Shown here: piece after piece, positions 8,237 to 16,604 of the stretch
Position numbering within the stretch: position 1 is the first letter of the stretch
Layout: each line of letters begins with the position of its first letter
Assembly: GCF_020539865.1 (NCBI RefSeq)
Contig: NZ_JAJBQV010000001.1
Location: forward strand, 62,001-126,000
Length of the DNA: 64,000 nucleotides
Origin: Megasphaera elsdenii
GTDB lineage: Bacteria > Bacillota > Negativicutes > Veillonellales > Megasphaeraceae
Reading direction: 5' to 3'
Translations under genes and position numbers: made by a program
Notes under the pieces: model-generated
Database searches by the model: none
The model's input: only the letters and a program-made list of their open reading frames with translations
Told to the model about the DNA's origin: nothing

Positions 8237-9313
8237 ATGATTTCTAAGAAAAAGTTAGCTCTCATGGCCATGATGGTCATGTCTTTAGGTGTTACGTCGG
8301 CCAGCCTGGCTGCCGGCCCGGTGACGACGGGGAACCCGTACGGTCTGGTCTACGCCAATGCCATTACGCACAATGAAAAAGGACAGGTCAATATCCACCC
8401 GGTCCACTATGACCTCGATGGCCGGACGATTGCGGCCAACGTCTACACGCCGAAGAATTATGACCCGGCGAAATCCTATGCCGCTATCGTTGTCGCTCAT
8501 CCCAATGGCGGCGTCAAGGAACAGGTCGCCGGCCTGTATGCCCAGAAGCTGGCCGAAGCCGGTTATGTGACCATTGTTGCTGATGCGTCCTTCCAGGGTG
8601 CCAGTAGCGGTGAACCGCGTCATCAGGATATGCCGTACTTCCGGACGGAAGATATCCACGGCATGGTCGACTATATCAGCCAGTATCCCGGCGTCGACAA
8701 GAACCGCATCGGGGCCCTGGGCATCTGCGGTGGCGGCGGATACACGCTGAACGCAGCCAAATCGGATAAGCGCATGAAGGCTGTAGCCACCATCAGCATG
8801 TTCAATTCGGGCCGCGTCCGCCGCGAAGGCTACATGGATTCCCAGAAAGACAGCGTCCAGGAACGATTGAAAGCGGCTAATGACGCCCGTCAGAAAGCCG
8901 TAGAAACGGGGAAACACGACATTTCGGGCCACGTCGATTTTGAAACGATTACGCCGGAACGGCTCAAGGGCATCCCGACCGACCTCTACCGCGAAGGCCT
9001 CATCTATTACGGACAGACGCATCGCCATCCCAACTCCACCTTTGACTATACGACGGACAGCTTGTCTGAATTGATGACCTGGGATGCAACGGACCAGATC
9101 GACCTCATCAACGTGCCGCTCCTGATGATTGCCGGTAGTAAAGCCGATTCGCTGTACATGACGGAAGATGCTTACCAGAAGGCGACGGGAACGACGGATA
9201 AGGAACTCTTTGAAATTCCGGGGGCTACCCATATCCAGACGTATTATGTACCGAAATATGTCAACCAGGCTATGGCGAAATTGACGGAATTCTTTGGCCG
9301 GACGTTGCGGTAA
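8237..9313 (+). CDS. Exported alpha/beta hydrolase with Cys nucleophile (dienelactone-hydrolase-like)
   Basis: About 358 residues. A signal peptide ending SLAAG is followed by an alpha/beta-hydrolase fold; the nucleophile elbow is GICGGGG, with Cys in place of Ser as in dienelactone hydrolases, and the catalytic His is probably in PGATHIQTY near the C-terminus, the acid in AGSKADSLY. Three ATG codons stand in a row from 8231; the third, at 8237, is 8 bases from AGGAGG and is the best start. Probably periplasmic. Substrate unknown. Confidence 0.85.
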   Translation: MISKKKLALMAMMVMSLGVTSASLAAGPVTTGNPYGLVYANAITHNEKGQVNIHPVHYDLDGRTIAANVYTPKNYDPAKSYAAIVVAHPNGGVKEQVAGLYAQKLAEAGYVTIVADASFQGASSGEPRHQDMPYFRTEDIHGMVDYISQYPGVDKNRIGALGICGGGGYTLNAAKSDKRMKAVATISMFNSGRVRREGYMDSQKDSVQERLKAANDARQKAVETGKHDISGHVDFETITPERLKGIPTDLYREGLIYYGQTHRHPNSTFDYTTDSLSELMTWDATDQIDLINVPLLMIAGSKADSLYMTEDAYQKATGTTDKELFEIPGATHIQTYYVPKYVNQAMAKLTEFFGRTLR

Positions 9314-9377
9314 TTGAAACAGGAGGATGGACGATGGAAAACTTTGTCTTTAGTCGTCAATATCGCCTATCGTCAAG

Positions 9378-9902
9378 ATGCTGGTCATCCCCATTGGTAT
9401 AACCCTGCTTTTGGGCCAGTTCGTCCATAATACGTACCTGCTGGCGGCCCTGGCCGCCGCATTACCGGCACCGCCGTCGCCTTCTAAGGTCTCGGCCATG
9501 CTGAAACACACGAAAGGCGCCGTCTTTCCTGTCGGCACGTATAATGCCGGCAATGTCCATCATTTTACTGGTGACAGTTATGTCGCTCCCTTATCGCAGG
9601 GCAAGGTCCCGGTGGCCGATGTAACCTTCGTAAATGGCGCTCACACGTACTGGCATGTCCATCATGGGACGAGCCAGACCTTGCTGGCCGTTTCCGGCAA
9701 AGGGTACTATCAGATCGCTGGTCAGGCCCCGCAGGTCCTGCTGCCCGGCCAGAGCGTGACCATCCCCAAAGGCATCCGCCATTGGCATGGCGCCGCACCG
9801 GGACAGATGTTCCAACATATTGCCGTCATGGAACCCGTCCAGGGAGCCTGGACGGAGTGGTTCATCCCAGTCGATGAACAGTTGTTCCAATCGTTATCGT
9901 AA
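9378..9902 (+). CDS. Cupin-domain protein, N-terminus uncertain
   Basis: The cupin fold starts around the ATG at 9498 (HTKGAVFPVG) and shows the metal-binding motif WHVHHGTSQTLL, the GKGYYQIAGQ turn, and the second motif IPKGIRHWHGAAP. Metal-binding beta-barrel of unknown substrate. The region before 9498 is odd: the only ATG with a strong ribosome binding site (AGGAGG, ATG at 9334) opens a frame that stops after 22 codons, and the cupin frame itself begins with a hydrophobic stretch at 9378. A frameshift in a former signal peptide would explain this. The stop overlaps the convergent XRE gene by 9 bases. Confidence 0.75.
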   Translation: MLVIPIGITLLLGQFVHNTYLLAALAAALPAPPSPSKVSAMLKHTKGAVFPVGTYNAGNVHHFTGDSYVAPLSQGKVPVADVTFVNGAHTYWHVHHGTSQTLLAVSGKGYYQIAGQAPQVLLPGQSVTIPKGIRHWHGAAPGQMFQHIAVMEPVQGAWTEWFIPVDEQLFQSLS

Positions 9903-10202
9903 TTTTTTAAAAAAATCAGCCAGGCGCTGCTGATCTTCCCGTGAGAGCTGGCGGAATTGGCAGATCAGGTCCCATTCCGGTGCCGTCAGGGAATCCGCAT
10001 CGGGATAACCCAGGAGCCAGCCCGGGCTGACCTCGAGGACGGCGGCGATACGGTCGATTTTATCCTGTTTGGGACTGTATTTCCCTGAAAAATAGTCCGA
10101 CAGTGACGACGGCCGGATTCCCGTGGCCCGGGATAAGTCGGCCTGGGTCATCTTTTTTTCAGCCATGCATTGCTGGATGCGCTGCAGGAGTTGTCGTTTC
10201 AT
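9894..10202 (-). CDS. XRE-family transcriptional regulator
   Basis: 102 residues. The helix-turn-helix is MTQADLSRATGIRPSSLSDYFSGKYSPKQDKIDRIAAVLEV, followed by a short tail with a GWLLGYPD element seen in many phage and host XRE repressors. It lacks a peptidase or ligand domain. It is convergent with the cupin gene and divergent from the FMN reductase operon, so it may act on either, but no matching operator was recognised. Confidence 0.85.
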   Translation of the reverse strand: MKRQLLQRIQQCMAEKKMTQADLSRATGIRPSSLSDYFSGKYSPKQDKIDRIAAVLEVSPGWLLGYPDADSLTAPEWDLICQFRQLSREDQQRLADFFKKLR

Positions 10203-10306
10203 AGAAAAACCTCTCTCATGATATAAAATAGAAGCGTGAAGCTAGTCCTATTATAGAGAGAATTATCCTGGCCGACAAGATGGAATGGGAAAATGGAATC
10301 TGCCTC

Positions 10307-10337
10307 TTGACCGATAGTTACTACCGTAAGGTATAGT
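10307..10337 (+). promoter_or_regulatory. MerR-type promoter B
   Basis: TTGACC (10307-10312) and TATAGT (10332-10337) are 19 bases apart. The dyad CCGATAGT-T-ACTACCGT occupies the start of the spacer, matching the sites at 7897 and 14198. It drives the operon of four redox and hydrolase genes from 10394 to 13603. Confidence 0.8.
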
Positions 10338-10393
10338 GAGAACTGTAAGAAAACAGCATTCCGATGAGAGCAATTCAAGAAAGGATGAGCGAA

Positions 10394-11029
10394 ATGAAAG
10401 TATTGTTAGTCAATGGATCTCCCAATGAAAAGGGTTGCACCTATACGGCACTGCAGGAAGTAGGCCGGACCCTGGAAGGCCTGGGTATTGAAGCTGAAAC
10501 GTTCTGGATCGGTAAGAAGCCTATCGGCGGTTGTATCGCCTGTCACAAATGCCGGGACATCGGCCGTTGCGTCTTTAACGATGTCGTCAATGAATTCCGG
10601 GCCAAAGCCCTGACAGCCGACGGCTTCGTCTTCGGCTCGCCAGTCCATTACGCAGCCCTGGCTGGCAATATGACGTCCTTCATGGACCGCGTCTTCTATT
10701 CCGAAGCCAATGGCAACGGCAACAAGGCCTTTTATCTCAAGCCGGCTGCGGCTGTCATTTCGGCCCGCCGTGCTGGGACGACGGTCTCCTTCGACCAGAT
10801 GAACAAGTATTTTACCATCCAGGAAATGCCCGTCATTTCGTCGCGCTACTGGAACGAAGTCCACGGTGCCGTACCGGAAGAGGTCCTGCAGGATAAAGAA
10901 GGGATGTATACTATGCGTGTCCTCGGCCGCAACATGGCCTATTTCCTGCGCTGTCAGGATGCGGCCCGCCAGGCTGGCGTCGCCCTGCCGGAACAAGAAG
11001 CACCGATTTTCACCAATTTCATTCGCTAG
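10394..11029 (+). CDS. NADPH-dependent FMN reductase / flavodoxin-fold oxidoreductase
   Basis: About 211 residues. The flavodoxin-like FMN site reads VNGSPNEKGCTYTAL near the N-terminus and GSPVHYAALAGNMTSFMDR in the middle. Two Cys clusters (GGCIACHKC, then IGRC) match the iron-sulfur flavoprotein and NADPH:FMN reductase group. Cytoplasmic. I take the ATG at 10394, about 10 bases after AGGA; an in-frame ATG at 10364 is possible. First gene of the operon behind promoter B. Confidence 0.87.
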   Translation: MKVLLVNGSPNEKGCTYTALQEVGRTLEGLGIEAETFWIGKKPIGGCIACHKCRDIGRCVFNDVVNEFRAKALTADGFVFGSPVHYAALAGNMTSFMDRVFYSEANGNGNKAFYLKPAAAVISARRAGTTVSFDQMNKYFTIQEMPVISSRYWNEVHGAVPEEVLQDKEGMYTMRVLGRNMAYFLRCQDAARQAGVALPEQEAPIFTNFIR

Positions 11030-11044
11030 AAAGGGGACTTTTCC

Positions 11045-12118
11045 ATGAAATTACCGAAACTTGCGGCTGCCTTGCTTGCGGCTTCCTTATTGACAGGCTC
11101 CGCTTTTGCCATGAAACCGGTCACTATCGTCGACCAGGGGAGTTTCCTCGCTGGCGGTACGATTGTCACGGCACCGGGAAACTACAAGGGGTCGACGGAA
11201 CCGACGAATAATGCTGGCGAAACCTTGCACGGCGACCATGCCTATGTCTTTTATCAGAAACCGAAGAATGCCCACCATAACAGCCTGGTTTTCCTGCATG
11301 GCTATGGCCAGTCGGCCAAGACCTGGGAAACGACGCCGGACGGCCGCGATGGCTTCCAGAACATCTTCCTGGAAAAAGGCTATAAGACGTATCTCGTCGA
11401 TGAACCGCGCCGCGGCCGTGCCGGCCGGTCGACCGTCGCTGCGACGATTAGTGCCCGTCCGGACGACCAGTTGTGGTACAACAATTTCCGCATCGGCCAA
11501 TGGCCTGATTATAATGCTAATGCCGCCGTTCCCCGGGATGAAGCTTCGCGGGACCAGTTCTTCCGGGCTATGACGCCGGATACGGGCGCTTTCGATGAAA
11601 AAGTCGTCGTCCAGGCCATGACGGCCGTCTTCGAGAAGGCCGGTGACGGCGTCTTGATCACCCATTCGGCCGGCGGCGGTCCTGGCTGGGGCACGGCTAT
11701 GGCATCGAGCCACGTCAAAGGGGTCATCGCATTGGAACCGGGGACGTTCCCCTTCCCGGAAGGGGAAGTGCCGCCTGTCGAAAAGACGACCAGCCCCTTC
11801 CCGGCTAAGGGGACGGCCGTATCCATGGACGATTTCATGAAACTGACCAGGATTCCCATCATCGTATACTTTGGCGATAATATCCCGAAAGGCGATACAC
11901 CCGTTGCCAACTGGAGCGAAGATAACTGGCGCGTCCGCTGGAACCTGGCCAAGAAGTGGGAAGCCGTCATGAATAAGTACGGCGGTCACGTCCAGGTCGT
12001 CAGCCTGCCCGATATCGGCATCAAAGGCAATACGCACTTCATGATGGCCGATTTGAATAATGAAGACGTAGCCAATGCCATGGAAAAATGGATGAAAGAA
12101 AATGGCCTGGCCAAATAG
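11045..12118 (+). CDS. Exported alpha/beta hydrolase (Ser nucleophile)
   Basis: 357 residues. Signal peptide LAAALLAASLLTGSAFA, then an alpha/beta-hydrolase fold with oxyanion loop LVFLHGYGQSAKTW, nucleophile elbow THSAGGG, and a candidate catalytic His in GNTHFMMAD. Unlike the hydrolase at 8237 it uses Ser. Begins 15 bases after the FMN reductase. Probably periplasmic esterase; substrate unknown. Confidence 0.87.
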   Translation: MKLPKLAAALLAASLLTGSAFAMKPVTIVDQGSFLAGGTIVTAPGNYKGSTEPTNNAGETLHGDHAYVFYQKPKNAHHNSLVFLHGYGQSAKTWETTPDGRDGFQNIFLEKGYKTYLVDEPRRGRAGRSTVAATISARPDDQLWYNNFRIGQWPDYNANAAVPRDEASRDQFFRAMTPDTGAFDEKVVVQAMTAVFEKAGDGVLITHSAGGGPGWGTAMASSHVKGVIALEPGTFPFPEGEVPPVEKTTSPFPAKGTAVSMDDFMKLTRIPIIVYFGDNIPKGDTPVANWSEDNWRVRWNLAKKWEAVMNKYGGHVQVVSLPDIGIKGNTHFMMADLNNEDVANAMEKWMKENGLAK

Positions 12119-12137
12119 ACGGGAAGGAGTCGTTGTT

Positions 12138-12995
12138 ATGTGGAAAAAAATCGTCAAAACCGGCCTGCTCAGCCTGGGTATCTGCTGCCTGGGCCTCACG
12201 GCTGGACCGGACGTACAGGCAGCCGGTCTGCCCGATGCTTCCAGCCGGGCCGCGGCGGCACAGAAACAGTATGCCCGCATGATGGACAATCAGCCGACGG
12301 GATTGGAACAGACCGACCCCGAGCTGGACAGTATGATGAAGAAATATATCTACGGCGACATCGCCAGCCAGGCGAAAATCAGCCGCCGCGACCAGCATTT
12401 GGTCACTCTGGCCGTCCTGACGACTTATCAGAGTGAAGACCTGCTGGCCCAGAATGTCCAGGGCGCCCTACACGATGGCGTAACGCCTTTGGAAATACGG
12501 GAAACGGAATATCACCTGGCACCGTATATCGGCTTTGCCAAGGTGAGCGAAGCCATGAAGACCGTTAACCAGGTTTTCCGGAAAAACGGCATCAAACTGC
12601 CCCTGCCGGCTCAGGCGACGACGACCGATGCCGACCGCTTCGAGAAAGGCCTGGCCTTCCAGGTCGGGACGTATGGCGAACGCATCCATCAGATGCGGGC
12701 GGCTGCCCCGGCGAACCAGAAGCATTTACAGGATGACTTATCGGCATTCTGCTTCGGCGACATTTATACGAGGGGAACACTGGATTTGAAAACGAGAGAG
12801 ATGATTACCATTGCCGCCATCGGCGCCTTAGGTACCGGCGATGCCCAGTTCAAATCCCACGTACGCGGGACCTTGGCAGCCGGTGCATTGCAGGACAAAG
12901 TCATCGGTGTCATTACGACCATGAATCCTTACATGGGATTTCCGCGGACCTTGAACTGCCTGCGTATTGCCAATGAAGTCTTTCAAGGGAAATGA
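12138..12995 (+). CDS. Exported carboxymuconolactone-decarboxylase-like protein, two domains
   Basis: About 285 residues. A signal peptide (GLLSLGICCLGLTAGPDVQAA) precedes two CMD/AhpD-type helical repeats, one around KISRRDQHLVTLAVLTTY and one around LDLKTREMITIAAIGALG. Most CMD proteins are cytoplasmic; this one has a clear export signal. The AhpD CxxC pair is not seen, so peroxidase-reductant activity is unlikely. The ATG at 12138 has GGAAGGAG upstream. It lies between an exported hydrolase and a lipoprotein flavodoxin. Confidence 0.87.
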   Translation: MWKKIVKTGLLSLGICCLGLTAGPDVQAAGLPDASSRAAAAQKQYARMMDNQPTGLEQTDPELDSMMKKYIYGDIASQAKISRRDQHLVTLAVLTTYQSEDLLAQNVQGALHDGVTPLEIRETEYHLAPYIGFAKVSEAMKTVNQVFRKNGIKLPLPAQATTTDADRFEKGLAFQVGTYGERIHQMRAAAPANQKHLQDDLSAFCFGDIYTRGTLDLKTREMITIAAIGALGTGDAQFKSHVRGTLAAGALQDKVIGVITTMNPYMGFPRTLNCLRIANEVFQGK

Positions 12996-13009
12996 GGGAG
13001 GAATGTCTT

Positions 13010-13603
13010 ATGTGGAAAAAATTCATGACCGGGTTATTGATGGCCCTGGCCGTTCTCACGCTGACGGCCTGCGGCAATTCGACGGGAACGGCTTCCCAGG
13101 CGCCGGCCGACGGCGCCAAAGCAGCTGCCAGCCAGGGCAAGGTCCTGGTCGTCTATTTCTCGGCTTCTGGAAATACGAGACGCGTCGCTGAAACGATTGC
13201 AGACAACCAGAAAGGGACGCTCTTTGAAATCAAGCCGTCCCAGCCGTATACCGATGGCGACTTGAATTACCGCGATGACAACAGCCGCGTCGTCAAGGAA
13301 CATCCCCAGCCTCAGCTGCGTCCGGCTTATGACGGTGATGTTGCCGACTGGGATTCGTACGACACGGTCTACATCGGTTATCCTCTCTGGTGGCAGCAGG
13401 CACCGCACGTCGTCTACACCTTTGTAGAAAACCATAATTTTGCCGGTAAGAAAGTCATTCCCTTCTGCACGTCTGTTTCCAGTCCGTTAGGTAACAGCGG
13501 AGAAAACCTGGCCAAAGCCGCCGGCAGCGGTGACTGGCAGACCGGGGTCCGCTTTGGGAGCGGCGTCAGTCAGAATGAAATACTGAACTGGCTGAAGAAG
13601 TAA
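13010..13603 (+). CDS. Lipoprotein flavodoxin
   Basis: About 197 residues. Signal peptide with lipobox LTAC (Cys near residue 21), an Ala-rich linker, then a flavodoxin domain with the FMN phosphate loop FSASGNTRRVAE and the segment YIGYPLWWQQAPHVVYTFVE. The lipobox puts an FMN electron carrier outside the cytoplasmic membrane, which is unusual for flavodoxins. The start at 13010 is 9 bases after GGGAGG; an ATG at 12992 is in frame but badly placed. Last gene of the operon. Confidence 0.87.
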   Translation: MWKKFMTGLLMALAVLTLTACGNSTGTASQAPADGAKAAASQGKVLVVYFSASGNTRRVAETIADNQKGTLFEIKPSQPYTDGDLNYRDDNSRVVKEHPQPQLRPAYDGDVADWDSYDTVYIGYPLWWQQAPHVVYTFVENHNFAGKKVIPFCTSVSSPLGNSGENLAKAAGSGDWQTGVRFGSGVSQNEILNWLKK

Positions 13604-13615
13604 TTCTTTTATACG

Positions 13616-13668
13616 AAAAAAAGCTGCCCTTTGAATACGGAAAACCGTATCAAAGGGCAGCTTTTTTT
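13616..13668. terminator. Bidirectional terminator
   Basis: A long stem (AAGCTGCCCTTTGA against TCAAAGGGCAGCTT, with ACGG/CCGT continuing it) is flanked by A-run and T-run, so it ends both the rightward flavodoxin operon and the leftward merR gene. Confidence 0.9.
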
Positions 13669-13670
13669 AG

Positions 13671-14111
13671 CTACGTATCGTCAGCGTCGTCATTGTATTC
13701 CGGAAGCAGGTCGCTGATATAAGGCCGTTTCCCGGACAGGACTTCGTCGTAGAAATTTTGTTTCCAGCCGATATAGTTGATGGATTCCTGGATTTCTTTT
13801 TTCTTTTCTTCCAGGATGGCTAATTTCCGCTTCAGCATGATTTTGCGGATGGGGATGGACGACGGGCCTTGCAGGCAGTAAGCCAGGTATTGCTTCATTT
13901 CTTTGATGGTCATGCCACATTTCTTCAGGCACGTCAGGCTTTTGATCCAGGCGATGTCGTGCTCGTCGAAGACGCGGCGGTTGTTGGACGACCGCTTGAC
14001 GTTGGGGATGAGCCCGGTGTTGCAGTAATACTTCAGCGTTTCATAGGACATTCCCGTCTGCTTACAGGCCTCTTTCATCGGATAGAGTTTCCTTGGTTTC
14101 GTCATAGCCAT
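13671..14111 (-). CDS. MerR-family transcriptional regulator
   Basis: 146 residues. N-terminal MerR winged helix: KLYPMKEACKQTGMSYETLKYYCNTGLI, then NNRRVFDEHDIAWIKSLTCLKKCGMTIKEMK, then a coiled coil (KLAILEEKKKEIQESINY). The C-terminus is short and acidic with no obvious metal-binding cluster, which suggests a small-molecule or redox-stress sensor. AGGAGG precedes the ATG. The gene is divergent from promoter C, 87 bases away, and is the obvious candidate regulator for sites A, B and C. Confidence 0.9.
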   Translation of the reverse strand: MAMTKPRKLYPMKEACKQTGMSYETLKYYCNTGLIPNVKRSSNNRRVFDEHDIAWIKSLTCLKKCGMTIKEMKQYLAYCLQGPSSIPIRKIMLKRKLAILEEKKKEIQESINYIGWKQNFYDEVLSGKRPYISDLLPEYNDDADDT

Positions 14112-14197
14112 GATGGGACACCTCCTTTATTCAGTATTCCCTTTCATTGTGCAATAATTCACGGCAAAATGAAAGAAATTTATTTTTATTTTGCCTA

Positions 14198-14228
14198 TTG
14201 ACCGGTTGTAACTACCGGATGCTATACT
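14198..14228 (+). promoter_or_regulatory. MerR-type promoter C
   Basis: TTGACC (14198-14203) and TATACT (14223-14228) are 19 bases apart with the dyad CCGGTTGT-A-ACTACCGG in between, the best palindrome of the three sites. It lies between merR and the rightward unit that begins with an oxidoreductase remnant. Confidence 0.82.
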
Positions 14229-14291
14229 CTTTTTGGTGAGAAAAGCCACAACACCGATTCATTATTTATGAAACAGTAAGGAGGATGAACC

Positions 14292-14354
14292 ATGGAAAAA
14301 GTGTGGTTTATTACTGGAGCCAGTTCATGTATACAAAGAAAGAAGGAATTATGA
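14292..14354 (+). pseudogene. Short-chain dehydrogenase start, remnant
   Basis: An ATG with a strong AAGGAGG site opens a 20-codon frame, MEKVWFITGASS, which is the classic N-terminus of a short-chain dehydrogenase/reductase with its TGASSG nucleotide-binding start. The homology ends there and the frame stops at 14354. A deletion seems to have removed the rest of the gene and brought the next gene under promoter C. Confidence 0.7.
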
Positions 14355-14806
14355 TGAATCACATTCTCTTTATCAATGGCAGCCCCAACAAAAATGGCAA
14401 TACAGCCAGCTTAGCCAAGACATTGCTGAAAGGCCAGTCTTATGATACTCTGGATTTGGTCGACTTCAAGATTTACGCCTATGGCCAGCACTTCGCCGAC
14501 GACCAGTATCAAGAAGTCATCCGGGCCATCAGCAGCCACGACGTCATCGTCATCGGCTCGCCCATGTACTGGCACAGCATGAGCGGTGCCATCCGCAACG
14601 TCCTCGACCGCGCCTACGGCGTCGTCAGCAACGGCCAGTTCCAGGGCAAGAAACTCTTCTTCCTCTTCCAGGGAGCCGCACCGACCCAGGAACAACTGGC
14701 AGCTGGCGAATATACCATGAACCGCTTTGCCACGATGTACGGCATGGAATATCAGGGCATGGCATCGAGCAAACTCGAAGCCGAAATGCTGGCTGCCAAG
14801 TTATAA
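14351..14806 (+). CDS. NAD(P)H-dependent FMN reductase / flavodoxin-like protein
   Basis: 151-152 residues. FMN-binding segments FINGSPNKNGNTASLAK and GSPMYWHSMSGAIRNVLDRAYG are typical of flavodoxin-fold NAD(P)H oxidoreductases. Two adjacent ATG codons (14351, 14354) follow GAAGGAATT; the stop of the dehydrogenase remnant overlaps them, which would couple translation. Cytoplasmic; electron acceptor unknown. Confidence 0.85.
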   Translation: MMNHILFINGSPNKNGNTASLAKTLLKGQSYDTLDLVDFKIYAYGQHFADDQYQEVIRAISSHDVIVIGSPMYWHSMSGAIRNVLDRAYGVVSNGQFQGKKLFFLFQGAAPTQEQLAAGEYTMNRFATMYGMEYQGMASSKLEAEMLAAKL

Positions 14807-14889
14807 AGGGCAGGCCATTATCACTAACTGCTAGCCACAACGGGCCGCCCTTTGGGACCAATGTCAGTAAGTTTAGAAAAACAAATAAA

Positions 14890-14920
14890 AGACCGTCACG
14901 GATATGTGGCGGTTTTTTTG
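14890..14920 (+). terminator. Rho-independent terminator after the FMN reductase
   Basis: GACCGTCAC, a short loop and GTGGCGGTTTTTTT form a hairpin with a T-run, placed about 90 bases after the stop codon at 14806. Confidence 0.6.
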
Positions 14921-15013
14921 TATATGATTTGTCAGGGGGGCTTCATTCTTCTAGGACTTAGTTTGCGGCGTTGCCGCTAAGGACTCTGGATGGTAAAGGC
15001 GCAGGAGCGCCGG

Positions 15014-15065
15014 AAAGGCTCCCCTGTGAAGGGGAGCTGACCGCCGAAGGCGGTCTGAGGGGTTC
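15014..15065. repeat. Palindromic intergenic repeat (CTCCCC...GGGGAG type)
   Basis: GGCTCCCCTGTGAAGGGGAGC is followed by a second hairpin around GACCGCCGAAGGCGGTC and then TGAGGGGTT. This two-hairpin layout belongs to a widespread intergenic repeat of Firmicutes. It lies between the FMN reductase and the transposase gene. Confidence 0.65.
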
Positions 15066-15138
15066 TGGCAATCTTTTCCCCTCTGCCCCTTGTAATAAGA
15101 GAAAAAACGTGTAAACCAGTAGTAAAGGGGGCGATTCT

Positions 15139-16368
15139 ATGAACATTATTGTTCAAGTCAAAAATTGCATTAAAGCCGCTATATATCAAGTAAAGGCGAA
15201 TATTGCTGTTTATTCACGTCATTCAGGAGTTGATTTTATACGCAAACGAAAGCTGACGCTTCCCGTCTTAATTCGCTTTTTGTTGTGCCTGGAATCCAAT
15301 TCATTAGGAAAAAGCCTGCTTACCTTTTTTGATGAAGGCAATCCTCCTACGGAACCGGCTGTTGTCCAACAACGGAAAAAACTGTTGCCGGCAGGAATGA
15401 AATATCTGTTCAAAACATTCAATTCCTTAATCAAGCCCTACCTGTCCCGCCGGGACTATAATGGGCTTACCCTGATTGCTGTCGATGGCACGGACATCAC
15501 CTCTGTCGGAAATCCAGCGGATACACAAACATTCTTCAAATCCGCGGACGGAGGCTACAATTTGCTCCACGTTAATACCCTTTACGATTTAGACAACCAT
15601 CAGTTCATCGATGCCCTGATTCTTACGAAGCAGCCTCGCGATGAACGAAAAGCACTGTTTATTTTACTCTCTCAAAATACGCTGCCCAAAGATAGTATTT
15701 TAGTCATGGATCAAGGCTATGAAGGATATCCTACCATAGCCCGGCTTGAAAAGATGCACTATTACTATGTCTTTCGCGCACAGGATGTTACCGGGAACTG
15801 CATTCTTCGGCATGTTCCGATACTGCCGCACACGGATACCTTTGACTGCGATGTTTCTTATACCCTGACGGGAAAAACGAGCTTGGTAAAAGAAAACCCA
15901 GCCTTATACCATTTACATCGATTTCAGGACAAGAGTTGCCAGGCGCTTCCTGTCCATTTCCGGGTTGTCCGCTTCCGGGTCCCTTCAAAAGATACGGAAA
16001 AGGCGAAATATGCTTGCTTAATTACAAACCTTCCCAGACATATATTCTCGGCAAAACAACTGCAGGAAATCTATCGCTGCCGCTGGGGCATTGAAGGGGC
16101 TTACCGGCAGGTGAAGTATGCCTTGAGCTTGCATGCATTGCATGCCAAAAAGACGGAGTTCATCCAACAGGAAGTCTACGCCAAGCTTTTAATGTATAAT
16201 GCATGTACCGTAGTGAAAGACTATCTGGAAAATGAATGCTTGCCTACGTCAGCATCTTACAAATATGACTATGCCTTGGATTTCACCAATTTGGCACAAG
16301 TGATGGTTGACTATATACGACATCCTGAAAGACGGACTCCGTCTGTGGTGAAGCACATCATTCTGTAG
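15139..16368 (+). CDS. IS4-family transposase
   Basis: 409 residues. The DDE catalytic triad can be placed: Asp in IAVDGTD, Asp in ILVMDQGYEGY, and Glu in CRWGIEGAYRQVKYAL near residue 320, the last matching the Y(2)R(3)E(6)K signature of IS4 transposases. The coding frame is intact. Codon use is richer in A and T than in the neighbouring chromosomal genes. It probably starts at 15139 after AAAGGGGG. Confidence 0.88.
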   Translation: MNIIVQVKNCIKAAIYQVKANIAVYSRHSGVDFIRKRKLTLPVLIRFLLCLESNSLGKSLLTFFDEGNPPTEPAVVQQRKKLLPAGMKYLFKTFNSLIKPYLSRRDYNGLTLIAVDGTDITSVGNPADTQTFFKSADGGYNLLHVNTLYDLDNHQFIDALILTKQPRDERKALFILLSQNTLPKDSILVMDQGYEGYPTIARLEKMHYYYVFRAQDVTGNCILRHVPILPHTDTFDCDVSYTLTGKTSLVKENPALYHLHRFQDKSCQALPVHFRVVRFRVPSKDTEKAKYACLITNLPRHIFSAKQLQEIYRCRWGIEGAYRQVKYALSLHALHAKKTEFIQQEVYAKLLMYNACTVVKDYLENECLPTSASYKYDYALDFTNLAQVMVDYIRHPERRTPSVVKHIIL

Positions 16369-16604
16369 AGCAAAGTGCCGAAAAGGCCGAATCGGCATGC
16401 TTCCCGAGTCATCCGATACAAAGGCCCGGCGGCATTGCAGTACCGATGACCTTCACCATAACTAAACATACCACTTTTTTTGACGGATGTCTATCCGTCC
16501 TTTTGTGATGCCCTTTAGGCTCTCCTGCGCCTACCTTATCTATGATGCTGACGCGGCTTTGCCGCATCTAAATCCGAGAAAGCGAAGACGTGGTGGAATT
16601 TTTA

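Noticed and set aside
8285-9232. 315-codon open frame opposite the exported hydrolase
   Set aside because: Long antisense frames are common here because of GC-rich third positions. It has no ribosome binding site or family motif, and the plus strand has a signal peptide and catalytic residues.
15014-15065. CRISPR repeat
   Set aside because: A single palindromic unit without spacers or further copies in the window; it fits a dispersed intergenic repeat.
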